Positions 34,107 through 43,161 of a stretch of 53,796 nt of DNA are shown in pieces; the stretch's first letter is position 1, and the number at the start of each line of letters is the position of its first letter. Both the position numbers and the translations under genes were made by a program. The notes beneath the pieces were generated by a model. That model saw nothing but the letters and a program-made list of their open reading frames with translations, did not search any database and was not told the origin of the DNA. The stretch comes from APNM01 sp040361335 (lineage in GTDB: Bacteria; Pseudomonadota; Gammaproteobacteria; Nevskiales; Salinisphaeraceae): contig NZ_APNM01000021.1 of NCBI RefSeq assembly GCF_040361335.1, positions 1-53,796 on the forward strand, given 5' to 3'.

Positions 34107-34122
34107 GGCAGATTCCGTGCCA
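34107..34122 (-). promoter_or_regulatory. Sigma-54 promoter of glnA
   Basis: The minus strand reads TGGCACGGAATCTGCC: a perfect -24 block TGGCACG, then a -12 block CTGC with GG and GC separated by the required 10 bases. The predicted transcript start is near 34097, leaving a leader of about 58 bases. Position and match to the consensus are strong. Confidence 0.88.
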
Positions 34123-34185
34123 AACCATCACGTCACGGTCTATCAGGCCTTTATGCGTCATTCCCGGGCATGCACCGCCACGATG

Positions 34186-34202
34186 CGCACCAAAATGGAA
34201 CA
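34186..34202. promoter_or_regulatory. NtrC-like enhancer site 1 upstream of glnA
   Basis: CGCACCAAAATGGAACA matches TGCACCA-N3-TGGTGCA at 11 of 14 positions. It is centred about 97 bases upstream of the predicted sigma-54 start, the usual place for an NtrC enhancer. Confidence 0.7.
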
Positions 34203-34215
34203 GCAGCAACGCTGT

Positions 34216-34232
34216 TGCACCATCCGGGGTCA
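34216..34232. promoter_or_regulatory. NtrC-like enhancer site 2 upstream of glnA
   Basis: TGCACCATCCGGGGTCA has one perfect and one degenerate half-site (11 of 14). It lies 30 bases, about three helical turns, from site 1, which would allow cooperative binding of NtrC dimers. It also sits close to the glyQ promoter region on the other strand. Confidence 0.6.
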
Positions 34233-34326
34233 AGGCTGCCGGACGAGGGCCACCGCATTATACGGCCCCGCGGCGGTCCGCTATACTGCGGCGGCTCTCG
34301 CACGCCCCAATCCGGTAGCGAATCCC

Positions 34327-35207
<881 letters not shown>

Positions 35208-35211
<4 letters not shown>

Positions 35212-37283
35212 CGGCGGCGACCCTGCTACTCGAGATCGGCACCGAGGAGTTGCCGCCGAAGGCGCTGGACCGCCTGGCGCGGGCCCTGGCGGACGGCGTG
35301 GCCTCCGGTCTGGACGAGGCCGGCGTGGATCGCGGCAAGGCACGGGCCCTGTCGAGCCCGCGGCGGCTCGCGGTCCTGGTGGAAGCGGTGGCGGAAGCGG
35401 CCGCCGACCGGCGGATCGAACGGCTCGGCCCGCCGGTCGCTTCCGCCTACGACGCCGACGGCAATCCGACCAAGGCCGCCGAGGGCTTCGCCCGATCCTG
35501 CGGTGTCGATATCGCCGAGCTGGAAACCCGCGACACGGACAAGGGCGAGCGCCTCGCCTATGCCGGCACCGAGGCCGGCCGGGCGCTGTCCGAGCTGCTG
35601 CCCGAGATCGCCGCGGGCGCGGCGCGTGCCCTGCCCGTGCCCAAGCGGATGCGTTGGGGCGATTCCGAGACCACGTTCGTGCGTCCCGTGCACTGGGTCA
35701 CGGCGCTGCACGGCGACCGGGTGATCGAGTTGACTCTGTTCGACTGCCGCGCCGGACGCGTCACCCGCGGACACCGCTTCCATCATCCCGAGCCGATCGA
35801 GCTGCCCAACGCCGACGATTACATCGAACGCCTGCGGAATCCGGGTTACGTGCTGGTCGATCCCGAAGCACGGCGCGAGGCCGTGCGCGAGCAGGTCGCG
35901 GCCCGCGCCGGCGAAGCCGGCGGCCGTGCGCTGGTCGACGACGACCTACTGGCCGAGGTCTGCGCCCTGGTGGAATGGCCGGTGGCCCTGGCCGGACGCT
36001 TCGAGGATCGTTTCCTGGCCCTGCCGCGCGAGGTCCTGATCTCGACCCTCGAGGGGCATCAACGCTATTTCCCGGTCGAGGACGACAACGGCTCGCTGCT
36101 ACCGGCGTTCGTCACGGTCGCGAACATCGAAAGCCGCGAGCCGCAGCGGGTGATCGCCGGCAACGAGCGGGTGGTCCGCCCGCGGCTCGCGGATGCGCTC
36201 TTCTTCTGGGAACAGGATCGTCGCCAGGGCCTCGCCAAGCTGGCCGACGGCCTGGCCCGAGTCACCTTCCAGCGCGATCTGGGTTCCCTGGCCGCCAAGA
36301 GCGAACGCGTGGCCGAGTTGGCCGGGCGCCTGGCGGGCGCCGCGAGCGCCGATGCCGACGCGGTCGCCCGTGCCGCCACGCTCGCCAAGGCCGATCTGCT
36401 GACCGAAATGGTCGGTGAGTTCCCGGAGCTGCAGGGCACCATGGGGCGTTACTACGCGCTCGAGGCCGGCGAACCCGAGAACGTGGCAATCGCGCTGGAA
36501 GAACAATACCTGCCGCGCGCGGCCGGCGGACCCATCCCGGCGACGCCGGCGGGGCGGGCCCTGGCCCTGGCGGACAAGCTGGACACGCTCGCGGGTATTT
36601 TCGCCCTGGGCAAACGGCCGAGCGGCGAGAAGGATCCGTTCGCCCTGCGCCGCGCCGCGCTCGGCGTATTGCGGATCAGTATCGAGGGCGGTCTGTCTTT
36701 CGGCCTCCGAGACACCCTGGCACACGCGGTGGCGACCCAACCCGTCACGGTGGACGCGGATACGGTCGTGGCCGAGCTCGTCGATTTCCACCGCGACCGG
36801 CTTCGCGCCTACTATGCCGAGCGCGGCATCGGCGCCGAGGCATTCGAGGCGGTGGCGGCACACGGCCTGGACGATCCCCGCGATTTCGATCGCCGGCTAC
36901 AGGCGATCCGTACTTTCATGGCCGAATCCGCCGCCCGGACCCTGTGCGCGGCGCACAAGCGCGTGCGCAATATCCTGAAGGACCGGGCCGACGAAGCGGC
37001 TCCGGTGGTGCCCGATCTCCTGGTCGAGCCGGCCGAGCGCGCGCTGCACGCGGATGTGGAGCGCCTGGCGCCCGAGCTGCAGGCCCGCAGTGACGCCGGT
37101 GAGTACACCGAGGCCCTGCGCCGCCTGGCCGAGCTGGGGCCCGCGGTCGATGCCTTTTTCGACGATGTCCTGGTCATGGCCGAGGACGACAAGATCCGCG
37201 AGAACCGGCTGGCCCTGCTTGCCGCCCTGGACACCCAGTGCCGCGCGGTCGCCGACATCTCGCGATTGCCCGTGGAATCCTGA
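35208..37283 (+). CDS. glyS: Glycyl-tRNA synthetase beta subunit
   Basis: Beta subunit that binds tRNA-Gly. The start ATG 35208 (MTAATLLLEIGTEELPPKAL) gives 691 residues. The hallmark N-terminal EIGTEELPP is present, with SSPRRLAVLVE, VPKRMRWGD, GHRFHHPEPI, a middle HD-like region (ALADKLDTLAGIFALGKRPSGEKDPFALRR, read as two adjoining pieces) and a C-terminal anticodon-binding DALR-type domain ending NRLALLAALDTQC. It overlaps glyQ by 4 bases and is followed by gmhB after 12 bases. Confidence 0.97.
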
Positions 37284-37295
37284 CCGGGGGCCGGC

Positions 37296-37835
37296 ATGCG
37301 TCTGATCGTCCTCGACCGCGACGGCGTCATCAACCACGACGACCCGGACCACATCCGCAGCGCCAAGGCGTGGCGCCCGATCGACGGCAGCCTGGAGGCG
37401 ATCGCACGCTTCACCCATGCCGGCTGGCGGGTGGTGGTGGCGAGCAACCAGTCGGGGATCGGACGCGGCCTGTTCGGGTATGGCGAATTGTTCGCCATCC
37501 ACGACAAGATGCTGCGCATGGCGGCGGAGCTGGGCGGCCGCATCGACGGCGTCTTCTTCTGTCCCCACGCCCCGGACGCGGATTGTGCCTGCCGCAAGCC
37601 CGAGCCCGGTCTCTATCACCAGATCGCGGAACGCCTGGGCACGGACCTGAAAGGCGTACCGGCGGTGGGGGACTCCTGGCGCGATCTCCAGGCGGCGCGT
37701 GCCGGCGGCGCCACGCCGGTGCTCGTACGCACCGGCAACGGCCGCGACACGGAAACAGAGCACCGGGCCGAGCTGGCGGACATCGCGATCCACGACGATC
37801 TGGCGGCCGCGGCGGCGGCGATCCTGGGTAGCTGA
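37296..37835 (+). CDS. gmhB: D-glycero-beta-D-manno-heptose-1,7-bisphosphate 7-phosphatase
   Basis: HAD-family phosphatase that removes the 7-phosphate in ADP-heptose synthesis for the LPS inner core. The 179-residue protein has the catalytic LDRDGVIN (Asp7, Asp9) and VASNQSGIGRG. It also has the GmhB zinc loop with Cys89, His91, Cys97 and Cys99 (FFCPHAPDADCACRKP), and GVPAVGDSWRDLQAA near the third HAD motif. The glyQ-glyS-gmhB order is common in gammaproteobacteria. Its stop shares one base with the next start. Confidence 0.94.
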   Translation: MRLIVLDRDGVINHDDPDHIRSAKAWRPIDGSLEAIARFTHAGWRVVVASNQSGIGRGLFGYGELFAIHDKMLRMAAELGGRIDGVFFCPHAPDADCACRKPEPGLYHQIAERLGTDLKGVPAVGDSWRDLQAARAGGATPVLVRTGNGRDTETEHRAELADIAIHDDLAAAAAAILGS

Positions 37836-38143
37836 TGGACGTATCGGTCTGGGAACTGCTCTGGACCCAGGCCTGGAGCGGCTCGCCGATCTACCTGATG
37901 GCGGCGTTCATGCAGGGCCTGTGGCTACACCGGTCCGGCTTCGCACCGGGCTCGGCAGCGGCGGGCGCGCTGGTGAGCACGGTTCTCGCGATCCTGCTGG
38001 GCGTCGTGCTCTGGGGGCGCGTCTTCGCGGGCCTGGGCGCCGGCATCATGGCCTGGGATGTCCTCAACATCCCCGCCGCGGTCGCTTCGATCCTGGTCTA
38101 TCCCGTAACCGCGCCGCTGATCCGGCACGGCTTCGAGAGATAA
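37835..38143 (+). CDS. Small membrane protein of unknown function
   Basis: Not recognised. The 102-residue product begins MDVSVWELLWTQAWSGSPIY and has about three hydrophobic helices (IYLMAAFMQGLWL; GALVSTVLAILLGVVLW; GLGAGIMAWDVLNI through SILVYPVTAPLI), ending RHGFER. It is translationally coupled to gmhB by a TGATG overlap, so expression with the glyQS-gmhB transcript is likely. It ends 25 bases before the convergent gyrB stop. An LPS or envelope role is only a guess from position. Confidence 0.7.
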   Translation: MDVSVWELLWTQAWSGSPIYLMAAFMQGLWLHRSGFAPGSAAAGALVSTVLAILLGVVLWGRVFAGLGAGIMAWDVLNIPAAVASILVYPVTAPLIRHGFER

Positions 38144-38168
38144 TATAACTAACTGATTTTATTGGTTA

Positions 38169-40586
38169 TTAAACGTCCAGATTGGACACCTGGAGCGCAT
38201 TCCTCTCGATGAATTCGCGGCGCGGCTCGACATGGTCGCCCATCAGCGTGGTGAATATCTGATCCGCGGCCACCGCATCATCGATCTTGACCTGCATCAG
38301 ACGCCGGCTATCCGGGTCCATGGTGGTTTCCCAGAGCTGCTCCGGGTTCATTTCCCCCAGACCCTTGTAGCGCTGGATGTGCTGGCCGCGCTTGGCCTCC
38401 TCCAACAGCCATTCATAGGCCTGCTCGAAGCTCTCCACGGGCTGGGTACGCTCGCCGCGCTTGATCTCCGCCCCGTCGCCGAACAATTCGAGCAATTCCT
38501 GGCCGAGCCCGGCCATGCGCTGATATTCGCGGCCGTTGAAGAAATCCTCGTGCCAAACGAATATATGCGGGATACCATGGCTGCGGCGGGTCACCTGGAG
38601 ATGCATCGGATGCTCCCCGTCGGCCGGGTTGATCTGCACCTCGTACTGATGACGGTTGTCCCCGAGGGCGTCGAGGCGCGCCTGTAGCTGACTCGCCCAA
38701 TCCCGCATGCCTTCGGCGTCGGCGAAACGCTCGGGGGTGACCTGCGGCAGATAGCTCATCTGACGCAAGCTGGTCTCGTCGTAACGCCGTGCGAGTCGGT
38801 GGATATCGGCCAGCATCGCCGAATAGTCGCGCGCCAGCCGCTCCAGGGCCTCGGCGCTGATCGGCGGTGCGTCGGCGTCCACCCGCAGTTCGGCCTTGTC
38901 GAGGGCGATACGCAGCAGGTAGTCGTTGAGTTCACGGTCGTCCTTGACGTAGTACTCCTGCTTCCCGCTCTTGACCTTGTAAAGCGGCGGCTGGGCGATA
39001 TAGACGTTGCCGGCCTCGATCAAGGGGAACATCTGGCGGTAGAAAAACGTGAGAAGCAGCGTACGGATGTGGGAGCCGTCCACGTCCGCGTCGGTCATGA
39101 TAATGATCCGGTGGTAGCGCAGCTTCTCCGGGTCGAACTCGTCGCGCCCGATGCCGCAGCCGAGCGCGGTGATCAGCGTTCCCACCTCGACCGACGACAG
39201 CATCTTGTCGAAACGCGCCTTCTCCACGTTCAGGATCTTGCCCTTCAACGGCAGGATCGCCTGGTAATGGCGATCCCGGCCCTGCTTCGCGGAACCGCCG
39301 GCGGAGTCGCCCTCCACCAGGAACAGCTCCGACTTGGCCGGATCCTTCTCCTGGCAGTCGGCCAGCTTGCCGGGGAGCCCGGCGATATCCAGCGCCCCCT
39401 TGCGGCGTGTCATCTCGCGGGCGCGACGGGCGGCGTCCCGGGCGCGGGCGGCATCCACCACCTTCGCCGCGATCACGCGCGATTCGCGCGGGTGCTCCAG
39501 CAGGAACTCGGACAGTTTCTCGCTGGTGACCGATTCCACCACGCCCTTGACCTCGGAGGACACCAGCTTGTCCTTGGTCTGCGAGGAGAACTTAGGGTCC
39601 GGCACCTTGACCGAGACCACCGCGGTCAACCCTTCGCGCGCATCGTCACCCGACGGACTGACCTTTTCCTTCTTGGCCAGACCCTCGCTTTCGATATAGC
39701 CGTTGATGGTGCGGGTCAGCGCGGCCCGGAAGCCCGCCAGGTGCGTGCCGCCGTCGCGCTGGGGAATGTTGTTGGTATAGCAGAACACGGACTCCTGATA
39801 GGAGTCGTTCCACTGCATCGCGACCTCGACCACGATGCCTTCACGCTCGAACGAGAAGTAGCAGACGGATTCGTGGAGAGGGGTCTTGTTCTCATTGAGG
39901 TGCTCGACGAAGGCGCGGATACCGCCCTCGTACTCGAACACAACGTCGCGTTCGCTCGCCTCTTCGGTCAGGCGGATGCGCACACCGGAATTCAGGAAGG
40001 ACAGCTCGCGCAATCGCTTGGCGAGCGTGTCGTAATTGAATTCGATGTTGCTGAAGGTTTCCGGACTCGGGTGGAAGTGGATATGCGTGCCGCTCACCCC
40101 GGTTTCGCCGACAACCTCCAGCGGCCCGAGGGGTTCGCCCATGCTGTAGCGTTGGCTGTAAACCTTGCCGTCGCGGTGGATGGTCAATTCGAGCTTGTCG
40201 GACAACGCATTGACCACGGAGACGCCCACGCCGTGCAGGCCGCCCGACACCTTGTACGAGTTGTCGTCGAACTTGCCGCCGGCATGCAGCATGGTCATGA
40301 TCACCTCGGCCGCCGACTTGCCCTCTTCTTCGTGCATGTCGACCGGAATCCCGCGACCGTCGTCCGAGACGGTGACGCTCTGGTCCGAGTGGATCGTGAC
40401 CTGGATTTCCTGACAGTGACCGGCCAGCGCCTCGTCGATGGCGTTGTCGACGACCTCGAACACCATGTGGTGCAGGCCGGTGCCGTCGTCGGTATCGCCG
40501 ATGTACATACCCGGCCGTTTGCGCACGGCCTCGAGGCCCTTCAGGACCTTGATGCTCTTGGAATCGTAGCCCTTGGAATCCGCCAT
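38169..40586 (-). CDS. gyrB: DNA gyrase subunit B
   Basis: ATPase subunit of DNA gyrase, introducing negative supercoils. The 805-residue protein has the GHKL ATPase domain (RPGMYIGDTDDGTGLHHMV, EVVDNAIDEALAGHC, VSDDGRGIPVD, GGLHGVGVSVVNALS) and the transducer. The TOPRIM domain follows with ELFLVEGDSAGGSAKQGRD and IMTDADVDGSHIRTLLL, and the tail ends QRYKGLGEMNPEQLWETTMD ... NALQVSNLDV. It has the Gram-negative long form with the inserted segment before the tail. It is downstream of recF in the classical dnaA-dnaN-recF-gyrB order, with its own promoter candidate at 40658-40663. Confidence 0.98.
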   Translation of the reverse strand: MADSKGYDSKSIKVLKGLEAVRKRPGMYIGDTDDGTGLHHMVFEVVDNAIDEALAGHCQEIQVTIHSDQSVTVSDDGRGIPVDMHEEEGKSAAEVIMTMLHAGGKFDDNSYKVSGGLHGVGVSVVNALSDKLELTIHRDGKVYSQRYSMGEPLGPLEVVGETGVSGTHIHFHPSPETFSNIEFNYDTLAKRLRELSFLNSGVRIRLTEEASERDVVFEYEGGIRAFVEHLNENKTPLHESVCYFSFEREGIVVEVAMQWNDSYQESVFCYTNNIPQRDGGTHLAGFRAALTRTINGYIESEGLAKKEKVSPSGDDAREGLTAVVSVKVPDPKFSSQTKDKLVSSEVKGVVESVTSEKLSEFLLEHPRESRVIAAKVVDAARARDAARRAREMTRRKGALDIAGLPGKLADCQEKDPAKSELFLVEGDSAGGSAKQGRDRHYQAILPLKGKILNVEKARFDKMLSSVEVGTLITALGCGIGRDEFDPEKLRYHRIIIMTDADVDGSHIRTLLLTFFYRQMFPLIEAGNVYIAQPPLYKVKSGKQEYYVKDDRELNDYLLRIALDKAELRVDADAPPISAEALERLARDYSAMLADIHRLARRYDETSLRQMSYLPQVTPERFADAEGMRDWASQLQARLDALGDNRHQYEVQINPADGEHPMHLQVTRRSHGIPHIFVWHEDFFNGREYQRMAGLGQELLELFGDGAEIKRGERTQPVESFEQAYEWLLEEAKRGQHIQRYKGLGEMNPEQLWETTMDPDSRRLMQVKIDDAVAADQIFTTLMGDHVEPRREFIERNALQVSNLDV

Positions 40587-40657
40587 GAAGCTTGCCCGTC
40601 GCGGAGGAAGGAGAGCCGGCTGGCGCCGTGGTGGCGTGCCGGATTTATAAAAGGGAA

Positions 40658-40663
40658 ATTATA
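40658..40663 (-). promoter_or_regulatory. Perfect -10 hexamer before gyrB
   Basis: The minus strand reads TATAAT, preceded by GTGC and without a recognisable -35. A second A/T-rich TATAAA lies 10 bases downstream. A strong -10 with a poor -35 is compatible with supercoiling-sensitive gyrB expression, but that is inference. The leader would be about 65 bases; no good Shine-Dalgarno is visible before ATG 40586. Confidence 0.5.
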
Positions 40664-40675
40664 GCACGAGCGTGT

Positions 40676-41752
40676 TCACGCCCCGCGTCGCACCCGACCA
40701 TGTTCCACGTGGAACATCGCGCACTCGCCCGTCCCCTCCGGCACCAGGGCCTCATCCAGAAACGTCAGGAAGCATTGCCCCCGCAGCCGCCCGATGGCCC
40801 GCATGACCGCCGCACGGTAAGTACCCCCCAGCTCGGCGGCCAGATCGTCGATCAACAACACCGGCCGAATGCCGCGGCGACGATCGAGCAACGCCGCCTG
40901 GGCAAGCAGCAGCGCGGCCGTCAGAACCTTCTGCTGACCGCGCGAAACCCAATCCCGGGCCGTCATGCTGGCGACCCGCACCCGCAGATCCGCTCGATGC
41001 GGGCCGTGCTGGGTAAAACCCATCCTGCGGTCCCGTTCCAGGCTGTGCAGAAGCGCCGAGCCGTAATCCTCGTCCAGCGGCCATCCCGGATGATAATCGA
41101 GCACCACCTCGCCCTCGCCCAGGATCTCGCCGACCATCTCGGGCAATACCCGTTCGAGTGCATGCAGGTAACTCCGGCGGCAGGCATCCACATCCTTCGC
41201 CGCGTGCACGAGCTCGCTGTCCCAGACAATCACGTCGGTCTTGGGCAATCCGCGACGAAGGGCGCCGTTGCGCTGCCGCAGGGCACGACGATATCGCCGC
41301 CAGGCCGGAAAGAAGCCATGTTCCACGTGGAACACTCCCCAATCGAGATAGCGTCGCCGGTGCCGTGGCCCCTCTTCGAGGAGACGATGAATGTTCGGGT
41401 CGATGACCTGTACCGGCAAGGCACTGACCAGATCGAGGAGCGGGACATCCTCGCGCCCGTCCAGACGGAGACGGGTATTGCCGGGTTTGCGCTCGATGCC
41501 GATGCGCAGCGGCCGGCGATCCTCGGACACCACCTCCGCATTCAGATTGAATGCGTCCGCGCCACGTCGTATCAGCCGGTTCGGCGGGGTTTGACGAAAG
41601 GAACGGGCCCGTCCCAGGAAGTAGATCGCTTCGAGCAAACTCGTCTTGCCCGAGGCATTCTCGCCGATGATGAGGTTCAGCCCCGATGCCGGATCGATCC
41701 GGCATCGCTCCCAGCAACGGAAGTTCCGGATATCGACCCGGCGCAGGTACAT
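40676..41752 (-). CDS. recF: DNA replication and repair protein RecF
   Basis: SMC-like ATPase that loads RecA at gaps with RecO and RecR. The 358-residue protein has Walker A GENASGKTSLLEAIYFLGRA at 30-49, FRQTPPNRLIRRG, the signature SRGQQKVLTAALLLAQ and the Walker B region RPVLLIDDLAAELG. Two FHVEHG segments (residues 141-146 and 347-352) are encoded by perfect parS palindromes. Both fall at positions where other RecF proteins have similar residues. It lies between dnaN (26 bases) and gyrB. Confidence 0.96.
   Translation of the reverse strand: MYLRRVDIRNFRCWERCRIDPASGLNLIIGENASGKTSLLEAIYFLGRARSFRQTPPNRLIRRGADAFNLNAEVVSEDRRPLRIGIERKPGNTRLRLDGREDVPLLDLVSALPVQVIDPNIHRLLEEGPRHRRRYLDWGVFHVEHGFFPAWRRYRRALRQRNGALRRGLPKTDVIVWDSELVHAAKDVDACRRSYLHALERVLPEMVGEILGEGEVVLDYHPGWPLDEDYGSALLHSLERDRRMGFTQHGPHRADLRVRVASMTARDWVSRGQQKVLTAALLLAQAALLDRRRGIRPVLLIDDLAAELGGTYRAAVMRAIGRLRGQCFLTFLDEALVPEGTGECAMFHVEHGRVRRGA
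40701..40716. promoter_or_regulatory. parS centromere site 1, in the 3' end of recF
   Basis: TGTTCCACGTGGAACA is a perfect 16-bp palindrome identical in form to Pseudomonas-type parS, the ParB loading site. It encodes the RecF residues MFHVEH near the C-terminus. Its place next to dnaN-dnaA fits an origin-proximal ParABS partition locus. Confidence 0.93.
41319..41334. promoter_or_regulatory. parS centromere site 2, inside recF
   Basis: A second identical TGTTCCACGTGGAACA, exactly 618 bases from the first, encodes VFHVEH within the conserved RecF segment YLDWGVFHVEHGFFPAW. Both sites are in the same reading frame. Confidence 0.93.
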
Positions 41753-41778
41753 GCGTCGCGGCGGGCGGCCTTTCCCGC

Positions 41779-42879
41779 CTAGAGACGCATCGGCATGACG
41801 ACGTACTGACTGCTCTCGTCGCCCTTCTCGCGCAACAGGCCGCTGCTGTCCGGGCCGGTCAGCTCGAGGGTGAACTGATCAGCCTCCATCACGGAAAGCG
41901 CATCCACCAGGTAGTTCACGTTGAAGCCGATCTCGATCGGCGCATCCCCGTACTCCACTTCGATCTCGTCCTCGGCCTCTTCCTGATCCGGATTCTGGGC
42001 CTGGAGTCGCAGGCGGTTTTCGTCCAGAGAGAGACGCACGCCCTTGAACTTCTCGTTGGAGAGGATGGCGGTCCGGGTCAGGGCCTGACGCACGGCTTCC
42101 CGGTCGCCGGTCAGGAGCTTGTCCCCGGCGTCCGGGATCACCCGTTGGTAATCCGGGAAGCGACCGTCGATAAGCTTGCTGGTGAACCGTATATCCGGCA
42201 GGTGTACCTGGATGTGGTTATCCGACAGGGTCAGGCGGACCTCGTCGTCGCTGGCAGCCAGCATCCGTTGCAGCTCGACGATCGCCTTGCGCGGCACGAT
42301 CACCTGCCGCGTCTCGGACAGACCGGTTTCGCACTCGACATCCGCCAGTGCCAGACGATGGCCGTCGGTGGCCACGGCACGGACCCCGTTGCTGCCGATC
42401 ACCAGGAGCAGACCGTTCAGGTAATAACGGACATCCTGGTGCGCCATGGCGAATTGCGTTCGTTCCAGCAAACGCTTGAGCGCATTCTGCGGCAGGGCCA
42501 CGCTGTCGCCGGCCGTGATCTCGTCCAGGAACGGGAACTCCGTCGCCGGCAACGACGACAACACGAAGCGGCTGCGTCCGGAGGCGATGCGGACACGTTG
42601 CTCGCGAACCTCCAGCTCGATATCCGCCGATTCCGGCAGACCGCGGCAGATATCCAGGAGCTTTCGCGCCGGCACCGTGATCGCCCCCGGCTGCTGAACC
42701 TGGACGGCCACGTGCGTCACCAGCTCCAGCTCGAGGTCCGTGGCCGTGATCGATAGGGTGTCGTTCTCCGCCTTGAGCAGCAGATTCGACAGGATGGGCA
42801 TGGTCTGCCGGCGCTCGACCACGCCGATAACGGCCTGGAGGGCGCCGAGCAGGTCGTTGCGCTGCGTCTGCAGTTTCAT
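41779..42879 (-). CDS. dnaN: DNA polymerase III beta sliding clamp
   Basis: Ring-shaped processivity clamp for the replicative polymerase. The 366-residue protein comprises three similar domains. It starts MKLQTQRNDLLGALQAVIGV and has RRQTMPILSNLLLKA, TDLELELVT, AGDSVALPQNALKRLLERTQ, HRLALADVE, and ends SSQYVVMPMRL with the peptide-binding MPMRL tail. The length is standard. It follows dnaA after a 282-base intergenic region and precedes recF by 26 bases. Confidence 0.98.
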   Translation of the reverse strand: MKLQTQRNDLLGALQAVIGVVERRQTMPILSNLLLKAENDTLSITATDLELELVTHVAVQVQQPGAITVPARKLLDICRGLPESADIELEVREQRVRIASGRSRFVLSSLPATEFPFLDEITAGDSVALPQNALKRLLERTQFAMAHQDVRYYLNGLLLVIGSNGVRAVATDGHRLALADVECETGLSETRQVIVPRKAIVELQRMLAASDDEVRLTLSDNHIQVHLPDIRFTSKLIDGRFPDYQRVIPDAGDKLLTGDREAVRQALTRTAILSNEKFKGVRLSLDENRLRLQAQNPDQEEAEDEIEVEYGDAPIEIGFNVNYLVDALSVMEADQFTLELTGPDSSGLLREKGDESSQYVVMPMRL

Positions 42880-43161
42880 TCTGATCCCCTTGTCACACGC
42901 TCCGTCCGCGATCCCTTACGATAAACCTATAAGAATAAAAGACAGTCGTAGTCGTAACAGGCCGCTGCGTTTTCTGGTGAAAAGACACTAAATCCCTTTA
43001 AAAACAAGGCATTGGGATAACAACAACCCTGTTGTCGAATCCTGTAGGGGCGGTCGGTATCCTGTGGATTACATGTGGGCCGATAGCCGGCGGCGCAATC
43101 CGCGCCGAGTTGTAACCGGCCTGAACACCGTTTGTCCACAGGTTGTTCTCCGGGGTTCCGC
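42880..43161. other. dnaA-dnaN intergenic region, candidate oriC or dnaN control region
   Basis: No gene. It holds two A/T-rich blocks unusual in this genome (about 42916-42960 and 42970-43020) that could unwind. A hairpin ACAACA-ACCC-TGTTGT lies at 43020-43035. Two DnaA-box-like nonamers each have one mismatch to TTATCCACA: TTGTCCACA at 43132-43140, and TAATCCACA (minus strand) at 43063-43071. A minus-strand promoter candidate TTGTTA-17-TAAAGG precedes dnaN. Either this or 44461-44668 may be the origin. Confidence 0.45.

Noticed and set aside
40592..41782. Plus-strand frame containing MFHVEH twice
   Set aside because: The repeated peptide is simply the palindromic parS sequence read on the other strand; the frame is antisense to recF.
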